A stretch of DNA of 16,507 bases from Candidatus Nitrosopolaris rasttigaisensis (GCA_933226995.1 CAKOFP010000317.1:1-16507), one strand, 5' to 3'; shown: positions 1 to 7,492, numbered from the stretch's first letter. Numbers and translations are program-made. Notes: generated by a model not told the origin, from the sequence alone.

Positions 1-39
1 TAAGTTGGGGCGAAGATACAGTCTACATTGTTTTTATGG

Positions 40-1434
40 TTATTTATTTATCACATAAAAGTCATAAGTGAGGTTTTTGTCTGCCCTTGACGTTCGGCGT
101 TTAGCGTGATATTCAATTAATGTCCAAAACGCCGGGAACGTCTCCACCAATCCTAAGATGGGACAGAGTATGAGAGTTTGCAAATGCAACACGAATCTCT
201 TTGACCATGCTATCTTCGAATATCTGAGGTTTAAAAATAATCCTATTTGATATGAAAAAAGCCATATCATAGAAGAAAACAACAGGATTGCGCCAATACC
301 AAATTGAAAAGCACCCATGTTCCCAAAAAAATGTACAGTCAATTCAGAATAAAGTGTTCTCAGCAAGTTCCCAAAGACAGCCATGCCATCAGCGCCAACT
401 CTATAATTGATTAAGGTATTTGATGTAATAAGCAAAAGAGGTAGGTTTATGTGGAAAGAAAGGATTAAAGAAATGAAGCCAGAAGCAAAGCCCATAAAAT
501 ACGTAATCAGCTTGTAAGAGAGCTTAAACCTGTGAATCGGAGGAAACTTGTTTATGTTCTGCAGGCTACCCAGAACCCATCTACGCCTTTGCATAAAGTG
601 GTCCTTGATGTTTAGGGGCGGCTGCTCCAAAAGAATGCCTCCGTGCCAGCCCATAGATCTTGGACCATATTTATGGTACACTTGATAGCCGAACATCTGG
701 TCTTCTGCAAGAGTGGGTCCGAAATTCCAACCGATCGAATCCTCGACATCTGATCTTACCAGTAAATTGCTTCCGTGCATGTGCAATGGAGAAGTCTTGA
801 CATATTGCTCATTTTTCATCTGCGAAACGCAATCGTAACAAGTAAATGGCCTTATGGATTCAGCAAGTGCTGTTAGGATGTTAGCCGATTCAAATTTCAA
901 AGGATAGAAAATGGGTCCTTCAAATGCTAGTCCTTGACCCTCTCTAATGGCTTTCAGCAGAGAGAGAACAGTTTGATGTGTAACATAACTTTCGTCGTCC
1001 ATATGAAAGATCCAGTATTTCGAAGCGTTTCTTCCAGTTTTGCGCCTTGATTCGACTGCATATTGTAATGCTCTTCCTTTTTTGATTGCACTGCTTCTAA
1101 AGTTTTTATCAACTAGCACAACCTCACTATTTGAGTGGGATAGGGTATCAATGTCCTGCGGGTCGTCAGTGATAACCGAGATTCGGTAATCGAAGTACTT
1201 TATCTTGTCACAAGATGTGACTATTGAATCGATACCTCGTAGTACGACTGGCGTCTTTGTTGCAGAACGACTAGTTATTTGGAATATTATTACCGGGTCG
1301 TTATGAATTCGTTGAACGTCCTTTCCTATGAAAGATTCTCTATTCTTCAGAAACCTGATTATGGATACAAATGCAATAGGGACGTTAGTAAGCCATACAA
1401 CTGTTATAATGCCTACTAGGATATCGTCTAGCAA
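40..1434 (-). CDS. Membrane-bound family 2 glycosyltransferase (egghead/cellulose-synthase-like)
   Basis: 464 residues. This is a processive-type GT2 enzyme that would transfer a sugar from a nucleotide-sugar donor on the cytoplasmic face of the membrane; donor and acceptor cannot be told. Seen: an N-terminal membrane helix (about 5-26), then a cytosolic catalytic domain with an acidic DDES motif (146-149), an EDQ motif (244-246, acceptor-side catalytic acid) and QRRRW (282-286), which is the QxxRW signature of cellulose/chitin synthase-like GT2 enzymes. Hydrophobic segments follow at about 308-338, 373-402 and 413-440. The combination resembles the egghead-type beta-mannosyltransferase branch, but the substrate is inference. 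The start is TTG; there is no in-frame ATG nearby, and a strong TATA-like box about 28 nt upstream predicts an almost leaderless mRNA starting here. It is divergent from TFB. Family call is firm; specificity is open. Confidence 0.85.
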   Translation of the reverse strand: MLDDILVGIITVVWLTNVPIAFVSIIRFLKNRESFIGKDVQRIHNDPVIIFQITSRSATKTPVVLRGIDSIVTSCDKIKYFDYRISVITDDPQDIDTLSHSNSEVVLVDKNFRSSAIKKGRALQYAVESRRKTGRNASKYWIFHMDDESYVTHQTVLSLLKAIREGQGLAFEGPIFYPLKFESANILTALAESIRPFTCYDCVSQMKNEQYVKTSPLHMHGSNLLVRSDVEDSIGWNFGPTLAEDQMFGYQVYHKYGPRSMGWHGGILLEQPPLNIKDHFMQRRRWVLGSLQNINKFPPIHRFKLSYKLITYFMGFASGFISLILSFHINLPLLLITSNTLINYRVGADGMAVFGNLLRTLYSELTVHFFGNMGAFQFGIGAILLFSSMIWLFSYQIGLFLNLRYSKIAWSKRFVLHLQTLILCPILGLVETFPAFWTLIEYHAKRRTSRADKNLTYDFYVINK

Positions 1435-1458
1435 TATCTAGAGACAAAATACTTCATA

Positions 1459-1466
1459 ATATATAA
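1459..1466 (-). promoter_or_regulatory. TATA-like box of the glycosyltransferase gene
   Basis: On the minus strand this reads TTATATAT within a longer AT run. Its centre is about 28 nt upstream of the TTG start at 1434, the usual archaeal distance from box A to the transcription start. The message is therefore probably leaderless, which supports the TTG start. Confidence 0.55.
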
Positions 1467-1473
1467 TAACCGC

Positions 1474-1482
1474 TTTCTAGAA
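1474..1482. promoter_or_regulatory. TTTCTAGAA palindromic site, copy 1
   Basis: TTCTAGAA is a perfect 8-bp palindrome. Its centre lies about 16 bp upstream of the glycosyltransferase TATA-like box. A second copy sits at a matching position before the TFB gene on the other side of this divergent region. It is a candidate activator or repressor site shared by the two genes; no binding protein is known to me. Confidence 0.4.
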
Positions 1483-1603
1483 TTTTTTAAATGTGAGCTC
1501 GACGATTTGTTATAGGCACATTATGACACTAGAATAATCTTAAGAAAAACATATCTGATTTCGATTTTCTAAGCATACTACGGTTTACATTAGAATTATC
1601 TAA

Positions 1604-1613
1604 TTTCTAGAAA
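1604..1613. promoter_or_regulatory. TTTCTAGAAA palindromic site, copy 2
   Basis: Perfect 10-bp palindrome whose first nine bases repeat the site at 1474-1482. Its centre is about 17 bp upstream of a weak TATA-like ATAAAAAG at 1622-1629 in front of TFB, the same spacing as on the glycosyltransferase side. Just before it, TTAGA and TCTAA form another small inverted repeat (1590-1603). Confidence 0.4.
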
Positions 1614-1661
1614 AACTATGGATAAAAAGAGTTACCGTCCTTGTTTCGATGGGAGACCATA

Positions 1662-2588
1662 ATGCCTCCGGAGAGCAAGTTAAACGAACGCAATGATGCA
1701 ACCTACTGCGAGCAATGTAAGGGTTATACTGTTATCTTTGATATGGTATCAAGTGAGTACGTCTGCAGCTCCTGCGGGTGCGTTGCAAACGATAAATTTT
1801 TTAACAATGAACATTCGAGCGGATATTCTGGTCAATCTGGCTTCAGCGATAGATCCAGGACTGGCATGCCTGAATCTTTGGCTATACACCATAAGGGACT
1901 ATCCACGCTAATAGGGATGGGGGACACAGATGCGCGCGGTAAAGCGCTGGAGCCAGCACAGAGAATGAAAATGCAAAGATTGCGCACCTGGAATAACAGA
2001 TCTCAACTGAATGACTCAATATCGAGAAATTTGGAGAAGGCTTTAAAATTTCTAAATAATTTTGGCGATAAACTTAACCTTAGCCAAGCTGTGCTGGAAA
2101 GTGCTGCATATATCTACAGGAAAGCAGCAATAAAGAAGCTCGCAAAGGGCAGATCAACCCTAGGGCTAGTAGGGGCAGCGCTTTACGCCGCGTGCAGAGA
2201 GACAGCAACCCCGAAAACGATTTCTGACGTAGCTTCAGTCTGTAATTTGTCCAGTAAAGATGTGATGTCACATTACAAGTTGATATTGAGAGAGCTTTCT
2301 TTACAAATGCCGGTGCTGCATGGGCCAGATTATGTTACTCTGATTGCCAACAGACTTGACCTGACTGAGAAAACAAAACGAGAAGCACTTAAAATATTTT
2401 CGGAGGTCCAGCAAAACCGAATTTCAATCGGGAAGAACCCCAGAGCGCTGGCTGGCGCTGTAATATATTTGGCTTCACAAAGCTGCAACGAGTTTCTCCG
2501 ACAGGTCGAGATTTGCCAAGTAGCTGACATATCCACAGTCTCTCTCCGGAAAAGATGTAAGGAGATCAAGGCAACCCTGGAAGTTTAG
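1662..2588 (+). CDS. tfb: Transcription initiation factor B (TFB, TFIIB homologue)
   Basis: 308 residues from the ATG at 1662. TFB bridges TBP on the TATA box to archaeal RNA polymerase and sets the start site. Seen: an N-terminal zinc ribbon with CxxC pairs (C16/C19 and C35/C38), the B-reader/linker region (about 48-80, including the GLSTLIG stretch), then two cyclin-like repeats (about 108-200 and 210-300). The first repeat contains the TFIIB-typical LGLVGAALYAACRE stretch and the second KNPRALAGAVIYLAS. A TTG 21 nt earlier (1641) would add seven residues, but the ATG is preceded by GGGAGA and matches the usual TFB N-terminus. Thaumarchaea usually carry several TFB paralogues, so this need not be the only or general one. 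It converges on the PPP phosphatase with a 12-bp gap. Confidence 0.93.
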   Translation: MPPESKLNERNDATYCEQCKGYTVIFDMVSSEYVCSSCGCVANDKFFNNEHSSGYSGQSGFSDRSRTGMPESLAIHHKGLSTLIGMGDTDARGKALEPAQRMKMQRLRTWNNRSQLNDSISRNLEKALKFLNNFGDKLNLSQAVLESAAYIYRKAAIKKLAKGRSTLGLVGAALYAACRETATPKTISDVASVCNLSSKDVMSHYKLILRELSLQMPVLHGPDYVTLIANRLDLTEKTKREALKIFSEVQQNRISIGKNPRALAGAVIYLASQSCNEFLRQVEICQVADISTVSLRKRCKEIKATLEV

Positions 2589-2600
2589 CTTGTTAGGTAT

Positions 2601-3566
2601 TCACGGTATCTTCTTGATATAACGTACAAACTCCCCTCCATCATGAAGATTCTTTAGTTGCTCCCTGGCTATCTTTATATATGCAGCCTGGAAGCCAGGA
2701 TATGCTTCTTTGCAAGAGAACAAAGTCAATATCATTCCTTGGTGATTGATCTTGAAACCTTGACAGGGCTCATGTCCTCTGATAACAAGTTTGCTGGCCG
2801 ACGTATTAAGCCACTTTTTGGATATCGCTATCCCAAAATGTTTACCATAGCCTCTCCTGGAATACTCCCAATCCAGCCCATTACTAATATGTTCCATTGG
2901 GTCATTCCACAATATTTCCTCCATAGCATTACTACTAATGAACGGGTCTTGAACAGCAGATCCCAGGCCGTTTCCGCGATGTATATTTAGTAACAAATCG
3001 TCCCCTGTTGGTAGACCTCCGTGAACGATTAAAAGTTGCTTCGGTATCAAGACGATTAAACTAAGTAACCGAAAGAATGGTATTATCTTATTGCCATAGA
3101 TTGATTTTGCCATTTTATTTCCGTAGTTCTGAGCGAGTTTCAGTGGCAAATCATGCGAAGAAAAAGGAAACTCTACTGGAGCTTCATGATTTCCACGCAT
3201 TAAAACGACTGAGTTGGGGAATTTTTGTTTCAAATAACAGATTACATACAGCACGCCAATGGAGTTGCTTCCCCTGTCTACATAATCACCAAGAAATATG
3301 AGCTTGTTATTGGGATTTGTCAGTCTAGTCTCAAAATCAATATCTTTGAGCACCCATAGCAATGATTGCAAGTCACCATGGATATCGCCTATCAGAACAA
3401 GTTCTTCTGGAAGACTGTCCAACTCAACCATCTGGGCGTTCACCTTGCCGCGGTTGATATGTCCAATTTGCCTTTCTTTCTCAATAGCAGCCGTAGCATT
3501 CTCTACAACCTCCGTGAGAGCCTGCGCCTGTACTTCAACGAACAATTCTTCGAAGTCTTCTAGCAA
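2601..3566 (-). CDS. PPP-family serine/threonine protein phosphatase
   Basis: 321 residues. Metal-dependent phosphatase of the eukaryote-type PPP (PP1/PP2A-like) superfamily, expected to remove phosphate from Ser/Thr of cytosolic proteins. All core motifs are visible in order: GDIHGD (60-65), GDYVDRG (93-99), RGNHE (124-128), VHGG (181-184) and RGHE (263-266), giving the two-metal site and the catalytic His. The region equivalent to the eukaryotic SAPNYC loop reads FSCKEAYPG (283-291), so the toxin-binding loop is not conserved. The first about 55 residues are a helical, Glu/Ala-rich extension before the catalytic core. The start is TTG: no in-frame ATG or GTG lies upstream before a stop, and the first internal Met is residue 46. 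A TATA-like run at 3597-3604 fits a short leader. Substrates are unknown; TFB is the convergent neighbour. Confidence 0.9.
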   Translation of the reverse strand: MLEDFEELFVEVQAQALTEVVENATAAIEKERQIGHINRGKVNAQMVELDSLPEELVLIGDIHGDLQSLLWVLKDIDFETRLTNPNNKLIFLGDYVDRGSNSIGVLYVICYLKQKFPNSVVLMRGNHEAPVEFPFSSHDLPLKLAQNYGNKMAKSIYGNKIIPFFRLLSLIVLIPKQLLIVHGGLPTGDDLLLNIHRGNGLGSAVQDPFISSNAMEEILWNDPMEHISNGLDWEYSRRGYGKHFGIAISKKWLNTSASKLVIRGHEPCQGFKINHQGMILTLFSCKEAYPGFQAAYIKIAREQLKNLHDGGEFVRYIKKIP

Positions 3567-3596
3567 GTTAGATGTCTTGTGTTTGTTTATGAAGAG

Positions 3597-3604
3597 TTAA
3601 ATAT
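3597..3604 (-). promoter_or_regulatory. TATA-like box of the phosphatase gene
   Basis: Reads ATATTTAA on the minus strand, centred about 35 nt before the TTG start. This predicts a leader of roughly 8-10 nt and supports the assigned start. Confidence 0.4.
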
Positions 3605-3780
3605 TTTGTCAGCAATAACGGATTAGGCTGGCTACTTTTCAGAATACCGGTAGTTCATCGTGCGGTACACCATTCTCTGATTGTTTTGGCATTGGCCCAG
3701 ATAAGAAAAGAAAGTACCTACGAATCATTTTCAAGGCGGATGCGTGTTGCATCTGAAGACAGCTGGTCCTAGTTAAAAAG

Positions 3781-3788
3781 TATATTTA
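3781..3788 (+). promoter_or_regulatory. TATA-like box of the first winged-helix gene
   Basis: TATATTTA, preceded by an A-rich BRE-like stretch (AAAAAG). A start 25-28 nt downstream falls inside the palindrome at 3807-3821 and close to the TTG at 3826, so the message should have a very short leader. Confidence 0.5.
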
Positions 3789-3806
3789 TTAAAAGCCACT
3801 CGTAGT

Positions 3807-3821
3807 GATCTAATTTAGATC
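3807..3821. promoter_or_regulatory. Perfect 15-bp palindrome, candidate autoregulatory operator
   Basis: GATCTAA-T-TTAGATC: two perfect 7-bp arms around one central base. It covers the predicted transcription start and ends 4 bp before the start codon of a winged-helix protein. That is where an archaeal repressor blocks polymerase recruitment, so autoregulation is the simplest reading (inference). Confidence 0.5.
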
Positions 3822-3825
3822 ATAA

Positions 3826-4134
3826 TTGCCACTAAACACAAAAGGATGGAGTAATAGGGGATGGCTAGAGATCATTGAATTTATACTTTCCATGTGTGAG
3901 GGAGGCGCACGAAAGACGCATGTAATGTATAGATGTAATTTGAATTCTAAACAAATTAGTGAATATTTGAACTTTCTTATAGATTGCGGTATGCTGGAAA
4001 GAGTACAGGAAAGGGCTAACTCGAAGCGCTATATTTTCAAGACCAGCGAATTAGGTAATAAATTTGTGGGTAGATATAAGCAGATGGCAGAGCTATTCAG
4101 CAAGCCGCCTCCGCCATCAATAATGAATGAATGA
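3826..4134 (+). CDS. Small winged-helix DNA-binding protein (HTH_45/Sso10a-like)
   Basis: 102 residues. A single winged helix-turn-helix: helix 1 (about 12-24), GGARKTHVMYRCNLNSKQISEYLNFLIDCGML (26-57) as the helix-turn-helix with recognition helix, a wing around RYIFKTSELG (68-77), then a C-terminal helix (78-92) that in Sso10a-like proteins forms an antiparallel coiled-coil dimer. Role: DNA binding, as local repressor or chromatin-associated protein; target unknown. The start is TTG because an in-frame stop (TAA) lies directly upstream and no earlier Met exists; helix 1 begins about ten residues in, as in relatives. A palindrome ends 4 bp before the start. The next gene on this strand encodes a paralogue. 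Confidence 0.75.
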   Translation: MPLNTKGWSNRGWLEIIEFILSMCEGGARKTHVMYRCNLNSKQISEYLNFLIDCGMLERVQERANSKRYIFKTSELGNKFVGRYKQMAELFSKPPPPSIMNE

Positions 4135-4236
4135 CACTCCTATCCTTTGTTTCAAGTCATTAGACCTCTTAGCCTAATTATATCAAAAAAGTTATCAGTA
4201 ACATATGTAAATTTCATATCTATGTCCTAATCTTTG

Positions 4237-4248
4237 AATAATATTTCT
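4237..4248 (+). promoter_or_regulatory. TATA-like box of the second winged-helix gene
   Basis: The AATAATATTTCT run is centred about 30 nt upstream of the ATG at 4273, which predicts a leaderless or nearly leaderless transcript. Imperfect ATATG/CATAT arms lie further upstream at 4203-4219. Confidence 0.4.
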
Positions 4249-4272
4249 ATCGGATACTTACCCTCACGTTAA

Positions 4273-4611
4273 ATGAAATGTAAGTATTATTCTATCGTCG
4301 GCAAAATGAAGAATCGTAGTCGTTACGAAGTCATAGCTGCAATTCTAAAATCAGCATGTAAAGAAGAAACACGGACCAAGATAATGTACAAAGCTATGTT
4401 AAGCAATGATCAATGCAAAATATATCTTGATTCTCTTCTTCAAAGCGGCCTAATCCAGGAAGTTGACAATGGCAATAAAATGGTTTATAGAATCACACAG
4501 AAGGGGAATAGGTTTCTTTCATATTACGATCAAATGAAAGAACTACTGCCAGTCGGGGTCGAAGAGAACGTTGCCGAAGAGTACTACCACCTTAGTGCTA
4601 ACCCTATCTAA
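4273..4611 (+). CDS. Small winged-helix DNA-binding protein, paralogue of the gene at 3826
   Basis: 112 residues. Same architecture as its upstream neighbour: helix 1 (about 15-29, SRYEVIAAILKSACK), helix-turn-helix TRTKIMYKAMLSNDQCKIYLDSLLQSGLI (33-61), wing (62-75) and C-terminal helix (76-92), followed by an acidic tail (95-112) that the neighbour lacks. Expected to bind DNA as a dimer; targets are unknown. The ATG at 4273 fits a leaderless message from the TATA-like box; the ATG at 4306 (residue 12) is the alternative and would match the usual MKNRSR-type N-terminus of the family. The stop codon overlaps that of the convergent ATPase gene: CTAA at 4608-4611 serves both strands. Confidence 0.75.
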   Translation: MKCKYYSIVGKMKNRSRYEVIAAILKSACKEETRTKIMYKAMLSNDQCKIYLDSLLQSGLIQEVDNGNKMVYRITQKGNRFLSYYDQMKELLPVGVEENVAEEYYHLSANPI

Positions 4612-6173
4612 ACTAGAGATTCAAGTGTGAGGGCTGGATATCCTGAAATTCTATCATTCACAACTGCATAAGGATGTGTTTCAGGCTTCACAGAATGCAG
4701 CACTAAAGTGCCACTAATGGATGTGAGGTGGAGTTGGACATCTGCCATTTCTGAAAGGTTGAGCTCTGTGCTATGATGATGCCTCACTGCGAGTAGAGTG
4801 AGATCTGCCGTAGCACCGATGAAGGATAGCAGATCGGTTCCGTTAGCTTCGTTGTATTGATGTATCCTGTGACACATAGCCATCCCCAAAACATTCACCA
4901 AAAGTTTATTTGGATAGTTTCGCCTTGTTTTAATTATCATATCACGGAAGTATTGGATTTGTTTTTCAGAATTACCCACGTTTTGATATTGCGAGATTGC
5001 AGGATCTGAGGGAAGCTCGTCGTTTGTGCCTATACAAAAAATCTTTACGAGATCCGTTTTGTGCTCTGTTGGCAGATATGGTCGAAGATAACTCATAATT
5101 ACCTTCGCGTCAATCCCACCAGAAGCTTCAATTATTACGGGATTGTCGTTTCTAAGTATGTTTGAGATTATTCCTGCCAGTATTGCGAGAGTTATCTTTG
5201 CATGTATGTTCGATTGCGTTTCTAGGAGTACGATGCCTTTCTTGGGGAATCCCCCTCCAAGCGCTTCGTCAAGCTGCTCATATCCGCTAGGGACGTGATG
5301 ATCCTGCGTTGGTGATGAGGTATGTATTGGTGACCCTCTCCTCAGGCGTTCCGTCTGATTGATGCTATTGTTGATGTTATTGTTGTTATACGAATCAGTA
5401 AACATGAAGTCACACGGGTCATAAGGATTGTAGCTTCGAAAAATACCTTTATTTAAAGTATAGATGTAAGAAGGTTTTTTAATCTGGATTCCTCTCAGTT
5501 TTGTCAAGGCGATTTCTCGTATCCTCATCCCATCATGTAGCTTTTGATTTAATTCCACGATCCCATCTACCAGGAAATCGAGAGTAGTATCAGTAGGATT
5601 TTCACTGATAAAAATCAACTTCGCACCCGCTCTTTCCCGCCACGTTTGCAAGACCCGTTCATTGTTCAGACGAGCTTCTTTGTCCATAAAAGATGCAATG
5701 GCATCCCAACTATCTATTATAATTATTGGGGCCTTAACGTCCATCAACTGATTTGTAATTCTTTCAAAGAGCGATTCGGGTTCATCGAGCCGTGCATCCT
5801 CAAAGCTTGAGAGGTTATAACCTATTCGCTGCGACGATGACGATGATGCCAGTGGTGGCGTTTCATCTTGATTTGGGATTACATCCGCATATCTACCAAG
5901 CCACGGATAGTAGATAAAAAGTTGTTTTGGAGATAGCCTCGTTGAAATATAAAAGAAGTTGTTTTTGATCTTCAAGGTTCTAAGAATAGTAAGTGAGAGT
6001 GTAGTTTTACCTGTTCCCGCATAGCCTTTAACAAGTAACGAATACGTATCGCGCCGAACAAATTCCAGCAGCTCGTAAGGGATATTTGCTGTTGTTCTTC
6101 TGCTGTTAGCGTCGTTCTTAAGTCTGCCTGGGCGCTTCCCCGCTCTCTTTTCCAATCCAGTTAGCACTTCCAT
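4608..6173 (-). CDS. GvpD-like / KaiC-family P-loop ATPase with two RecA-like domains
   Basis: 521 residues. RecA/KaiC/RAD55-superfamily protein most like archaeal GvpD, a regulator named from gas-vesicle clusters, although no gas-vesicle gene is in this window. Domain 1 (about 30-245): Walker A GYAGTGKTT (50-58), a YISTRLSPKQL stretch (75-85) and Walker B IIIID (150-154). A Ser/Asn/His-rich linker (about 258-295, including NNNNINN) joins domain 2 (about 296-500). Domain 2 keeps the KaiC-type lead-in SGYEQLDEALGGGFP (296-310), but its P-loop is degraded to ETQSNIHAKI (318-327), so it probably does not hydrolyse ATP. Such proteins act as ATP-dependent regulators or signalling ATPases; the partner here is unknown. 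The ATG start follows a short spacer with TATA-like sequence further upstream. Family call is good; the GvpD subfamily is inferred from overall resemblance. Confidence 0.7.
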   Translation of the reverse strand: MEVLTGLEKRAGKRPGRLKNDANSRRTTANIPYELLEFVRRDTYSLLVKGYAGTGKTTLSLTILRTLKIKNNFFYISTRLSPKQLFIYYPWLGRYADVIPNQDETPPLASSSSSQRIGYNLSSFEDARLDEPESLFERITNQLMDVKAPIIIIDSWDAIASFMDKEARLNNERVLQTWRERAGAKLIFISENPTDTTLDFLVDGIVELNQKLHDGMRIREIALTKLRGIQIKKPSYIYTLNKGIFRSYNPYDPCDFMFTDSYNNNNINNSINQTERLRRGSPIHTSSPTQDHHVPSGYEQLDEALGGGFPKKGIVLLETQSNIHAKITLAILAGIISNILRNDNPVIIEASGGIDAKVIMSYLRPYLPTEHKTDLVKIFCIGTNDELPSDPAISQYQNVGNSEKQIQYFRDMIIKTRRNYPNKLLVNVLGMAMCHRIHQYNEANGTDLLSFIGATADLTLLAVRHHHSTELNLSEMADVQLHLTSISGTLVLHSVKPETHPYAVVNDRISGYPALTLESLV

Positions 6174-6517
6174 TGCGGTGATAATAAATTCTTTCTAATT
6201 TTGGTAAAAAAATCTACCAGTCAAAGTCGATCATCATGTGGCACGGTTGTGGCAGCAATGGGAACTGTAACGGCCACGGATGAGGGCAGTTGTGGCTTAA
6301 GAAACGATATCTACTCACAATGCATTAGCATGAAATTATAATGACCCGCTTCCAATCCGTCACCGCCGTGAAGATAAATGAAACCTGCTTGTCGTGCGTG
6401 GAGATCCGATCGAAAGTATTGCTCGCTAAAGTTACCCAGATCCGCCGTGAACGTCCTTATGCTGCCATGTCAATAGTTTTTCAAGTAGGCAAATAGCAGT
6501 CGAAAACTTACATTGCC
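6174..6517. other. 344-bp intergenic spacer without a confident gene
   Basis: Lies between the ATPase start and the radical SAM stop. By eye it is more GC-rich than the other spacers in the window. It contains a startless open frame on the minus strand (see the next entry), two copies of CCGCCGTGAA (6362-6371 and 6442-6451) and a GCCAC/GTGGC inverted repeat (6273-6296). No tRNA, box C/D pair or terminator was recognised. A decayed gene or a non-coding RNA are both possible. Confidence 0.4.
6221..6469 (-). pseudogene. Possible gene remnant downstream of the radical SAM gene
   Basis: Reading the minus strand from 6469 gives 52 open codons up to a TAG at 6311-6313, then 29 more in the same frame to a TGA at 6221. 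The first segment includes SEQYFRSDLHARQAGFIYLH and GLEAGHYNFMLMHCE, which look like folded-protein sequence. There is no ATG, GTG or TTG at its beginning, and a TGA lies directly before it. The frame is the same as that of the radical SAM gene. I do not recognise the family. Startless open runs of this length also occur by chance, so this is tentative. Confidence 0.25.
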
Positions 6518-7492
6518 TCAAGCGCCCTTAATGCCCTGCGCCACAAGCACAGAATAGCAGCCTAGGCCACATTCTTCACAAATGGGCTTTAACGCGTCAC
6601 CGTCTGCACTACCTATGCAGCATGGCTGCTTGACCCTTCCCATATGATCTAACGAGAGAATGGCCCAGGAAGGGCACTGTACAGGTGTGGTACCCACCCC
6701 TCCCCAGTTACCTTTCATCAATGTTAGTTGCTTGACACCATTGACCACAAAGTCAGGATATTTCACTTTTAGCGCAATAAGTTTGTCGACCACTTGGCTA
6801 CGTTTCTCTCCGAATGGCAGCCACAAAGGGTCACCTTTGATAAATGGAGTATGAAATTGAAATCCTATCTTATTTACTTTTCCTATCCACTCTTGTAGCA
6901 GATCCTCAACAGCGAAGTAATTTAATGAATTAATTGTCATCGTGATCCATATGTCTTTCCAGATTGGTTTTCCTCCTCGGTGATCAGGACTTCCTGCGAT
7001 ATAATCCAAAATGTTCTGTTTAGTTTTCGAATAGGAACCTTCTCCCCTAATACTATCATGTACTTTCTCTGTCCCATCCATAGATATCCAATAAAAGTAC
7101 AGATTTTCAAATCTCTTTAGAGGGTATGTTCCATTGGTGACTACACAAACGCGTTTAGGCATCTCCTCGCAGAAAACTTGAATAACGTCAGGACGCAGAG
7201 TCGGTTCACCCCCAACTAGCGTCACAACAAAGAGGTGATGCTTTTTGAAAGTATTCTTAATTATTTCTCTCCATTCTTCCGCGCTCAAATCATTACTGTT
7301 ATTCTTCCTATTCAACCACCAATAACAATGTGTACAATGCAGATTGCACACATTAATAATGTCTACAGACCCGTACATCTGAGGCTTTGCCTTAAAAAGT
7401 TTAATGCTGGCATACTTCGTAAATATACTAATGTAAAAGGGCATTTCGCGAAGAAGATCAGTTAGACCACGACCATAGATTAGATCTACCAC
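6518..7492 (-). CDS. Radical SAM enzyme with C-terminal SPASM-like cysteine cluster
   Basis: 324 residues. The CNLHCTHC motif (C49, C53, C56; CxxxCxxC) binds the radical-generating 4Fe-4S cluster with S-adenosylmethionine, and GGEP (94-97) contacts SAM. The C-terminal part has further cysteines (C273, C291, C292, C305, C308, C312) in a SPASM/twitch-like arrangement that would hold an auxiliary Fe-S cluster. Such two-cluster enzymes modify peptides, proteins, sugars or lipids; the substrate cannot be read from the sequence. The start is GTG with no nearby ATG; the first internal Met is residue 17. A TATA-like TATA run at 7533-7538 suggests its own promoter in the 74-bp gap after the winged-helix gene on the same strand. 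Confidence 0.85.
   Translation of the reverse strand: MVDLIYGRGLTDLLREMPFYISIFTKYASIKLFKAKPQMYGSVDIINVCNLHCTHCYWWLNRKNNSNDLSAEEWREIIKNTFKKHHLFVVTLVGGEPTLRPDVIQVFCEEMPKRVCVVTNGTYPLKRFENLYFYWISMDGTEKVHDSIRGEGSYSKTKQNILDYIAGSPDHRGGKPIWKDIWITMTINSLNYFAVEDLLQEWIGKVNKIGFQFHTPFIKGDPLWLPFGEKRSQVVDKLIALKVKYPDFVVNGVKQLTLMKGNWGGVGTTPVQCPSWAILSLDHMGRVKQPCCIGSADGDALKPICEECGLGCYSVLVAQGIKGA

Noticed and set aside
1641..1661. TTG start extending TFB by seven residues
   Set aside because: The ATG at 1662 is preceded by GGGAGA and matches the usual TFB N-terminus; the extension has no family support.
3737..3755. CGGATGC/GCATCTG hairpin in the spacer between the phosphatase and the winged-helix gene
   Set aside because: A 7-bp stem including a G-T pair, with no T-run after it and no placement relative to a start; such hairpins are common by chance.
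6236..6283. 15-residue plus-strand frame rich in Gly, Cys, His and Asn (MWHGCGSNGNCNGHG), near a radical SAM gene
   Set aside because: Tempting as a modified-peptide precursor, but it is far too short, has no leader or ribosome site, and lies on the opposite strand from the enzyme.
6201..6341. 46-codon TTG-started plus-strand frame in the same spacer
   Set aside because: No promoter or ribosome site fits and no family is recognised; it competes with the minus-strand frame, and neither is strong.
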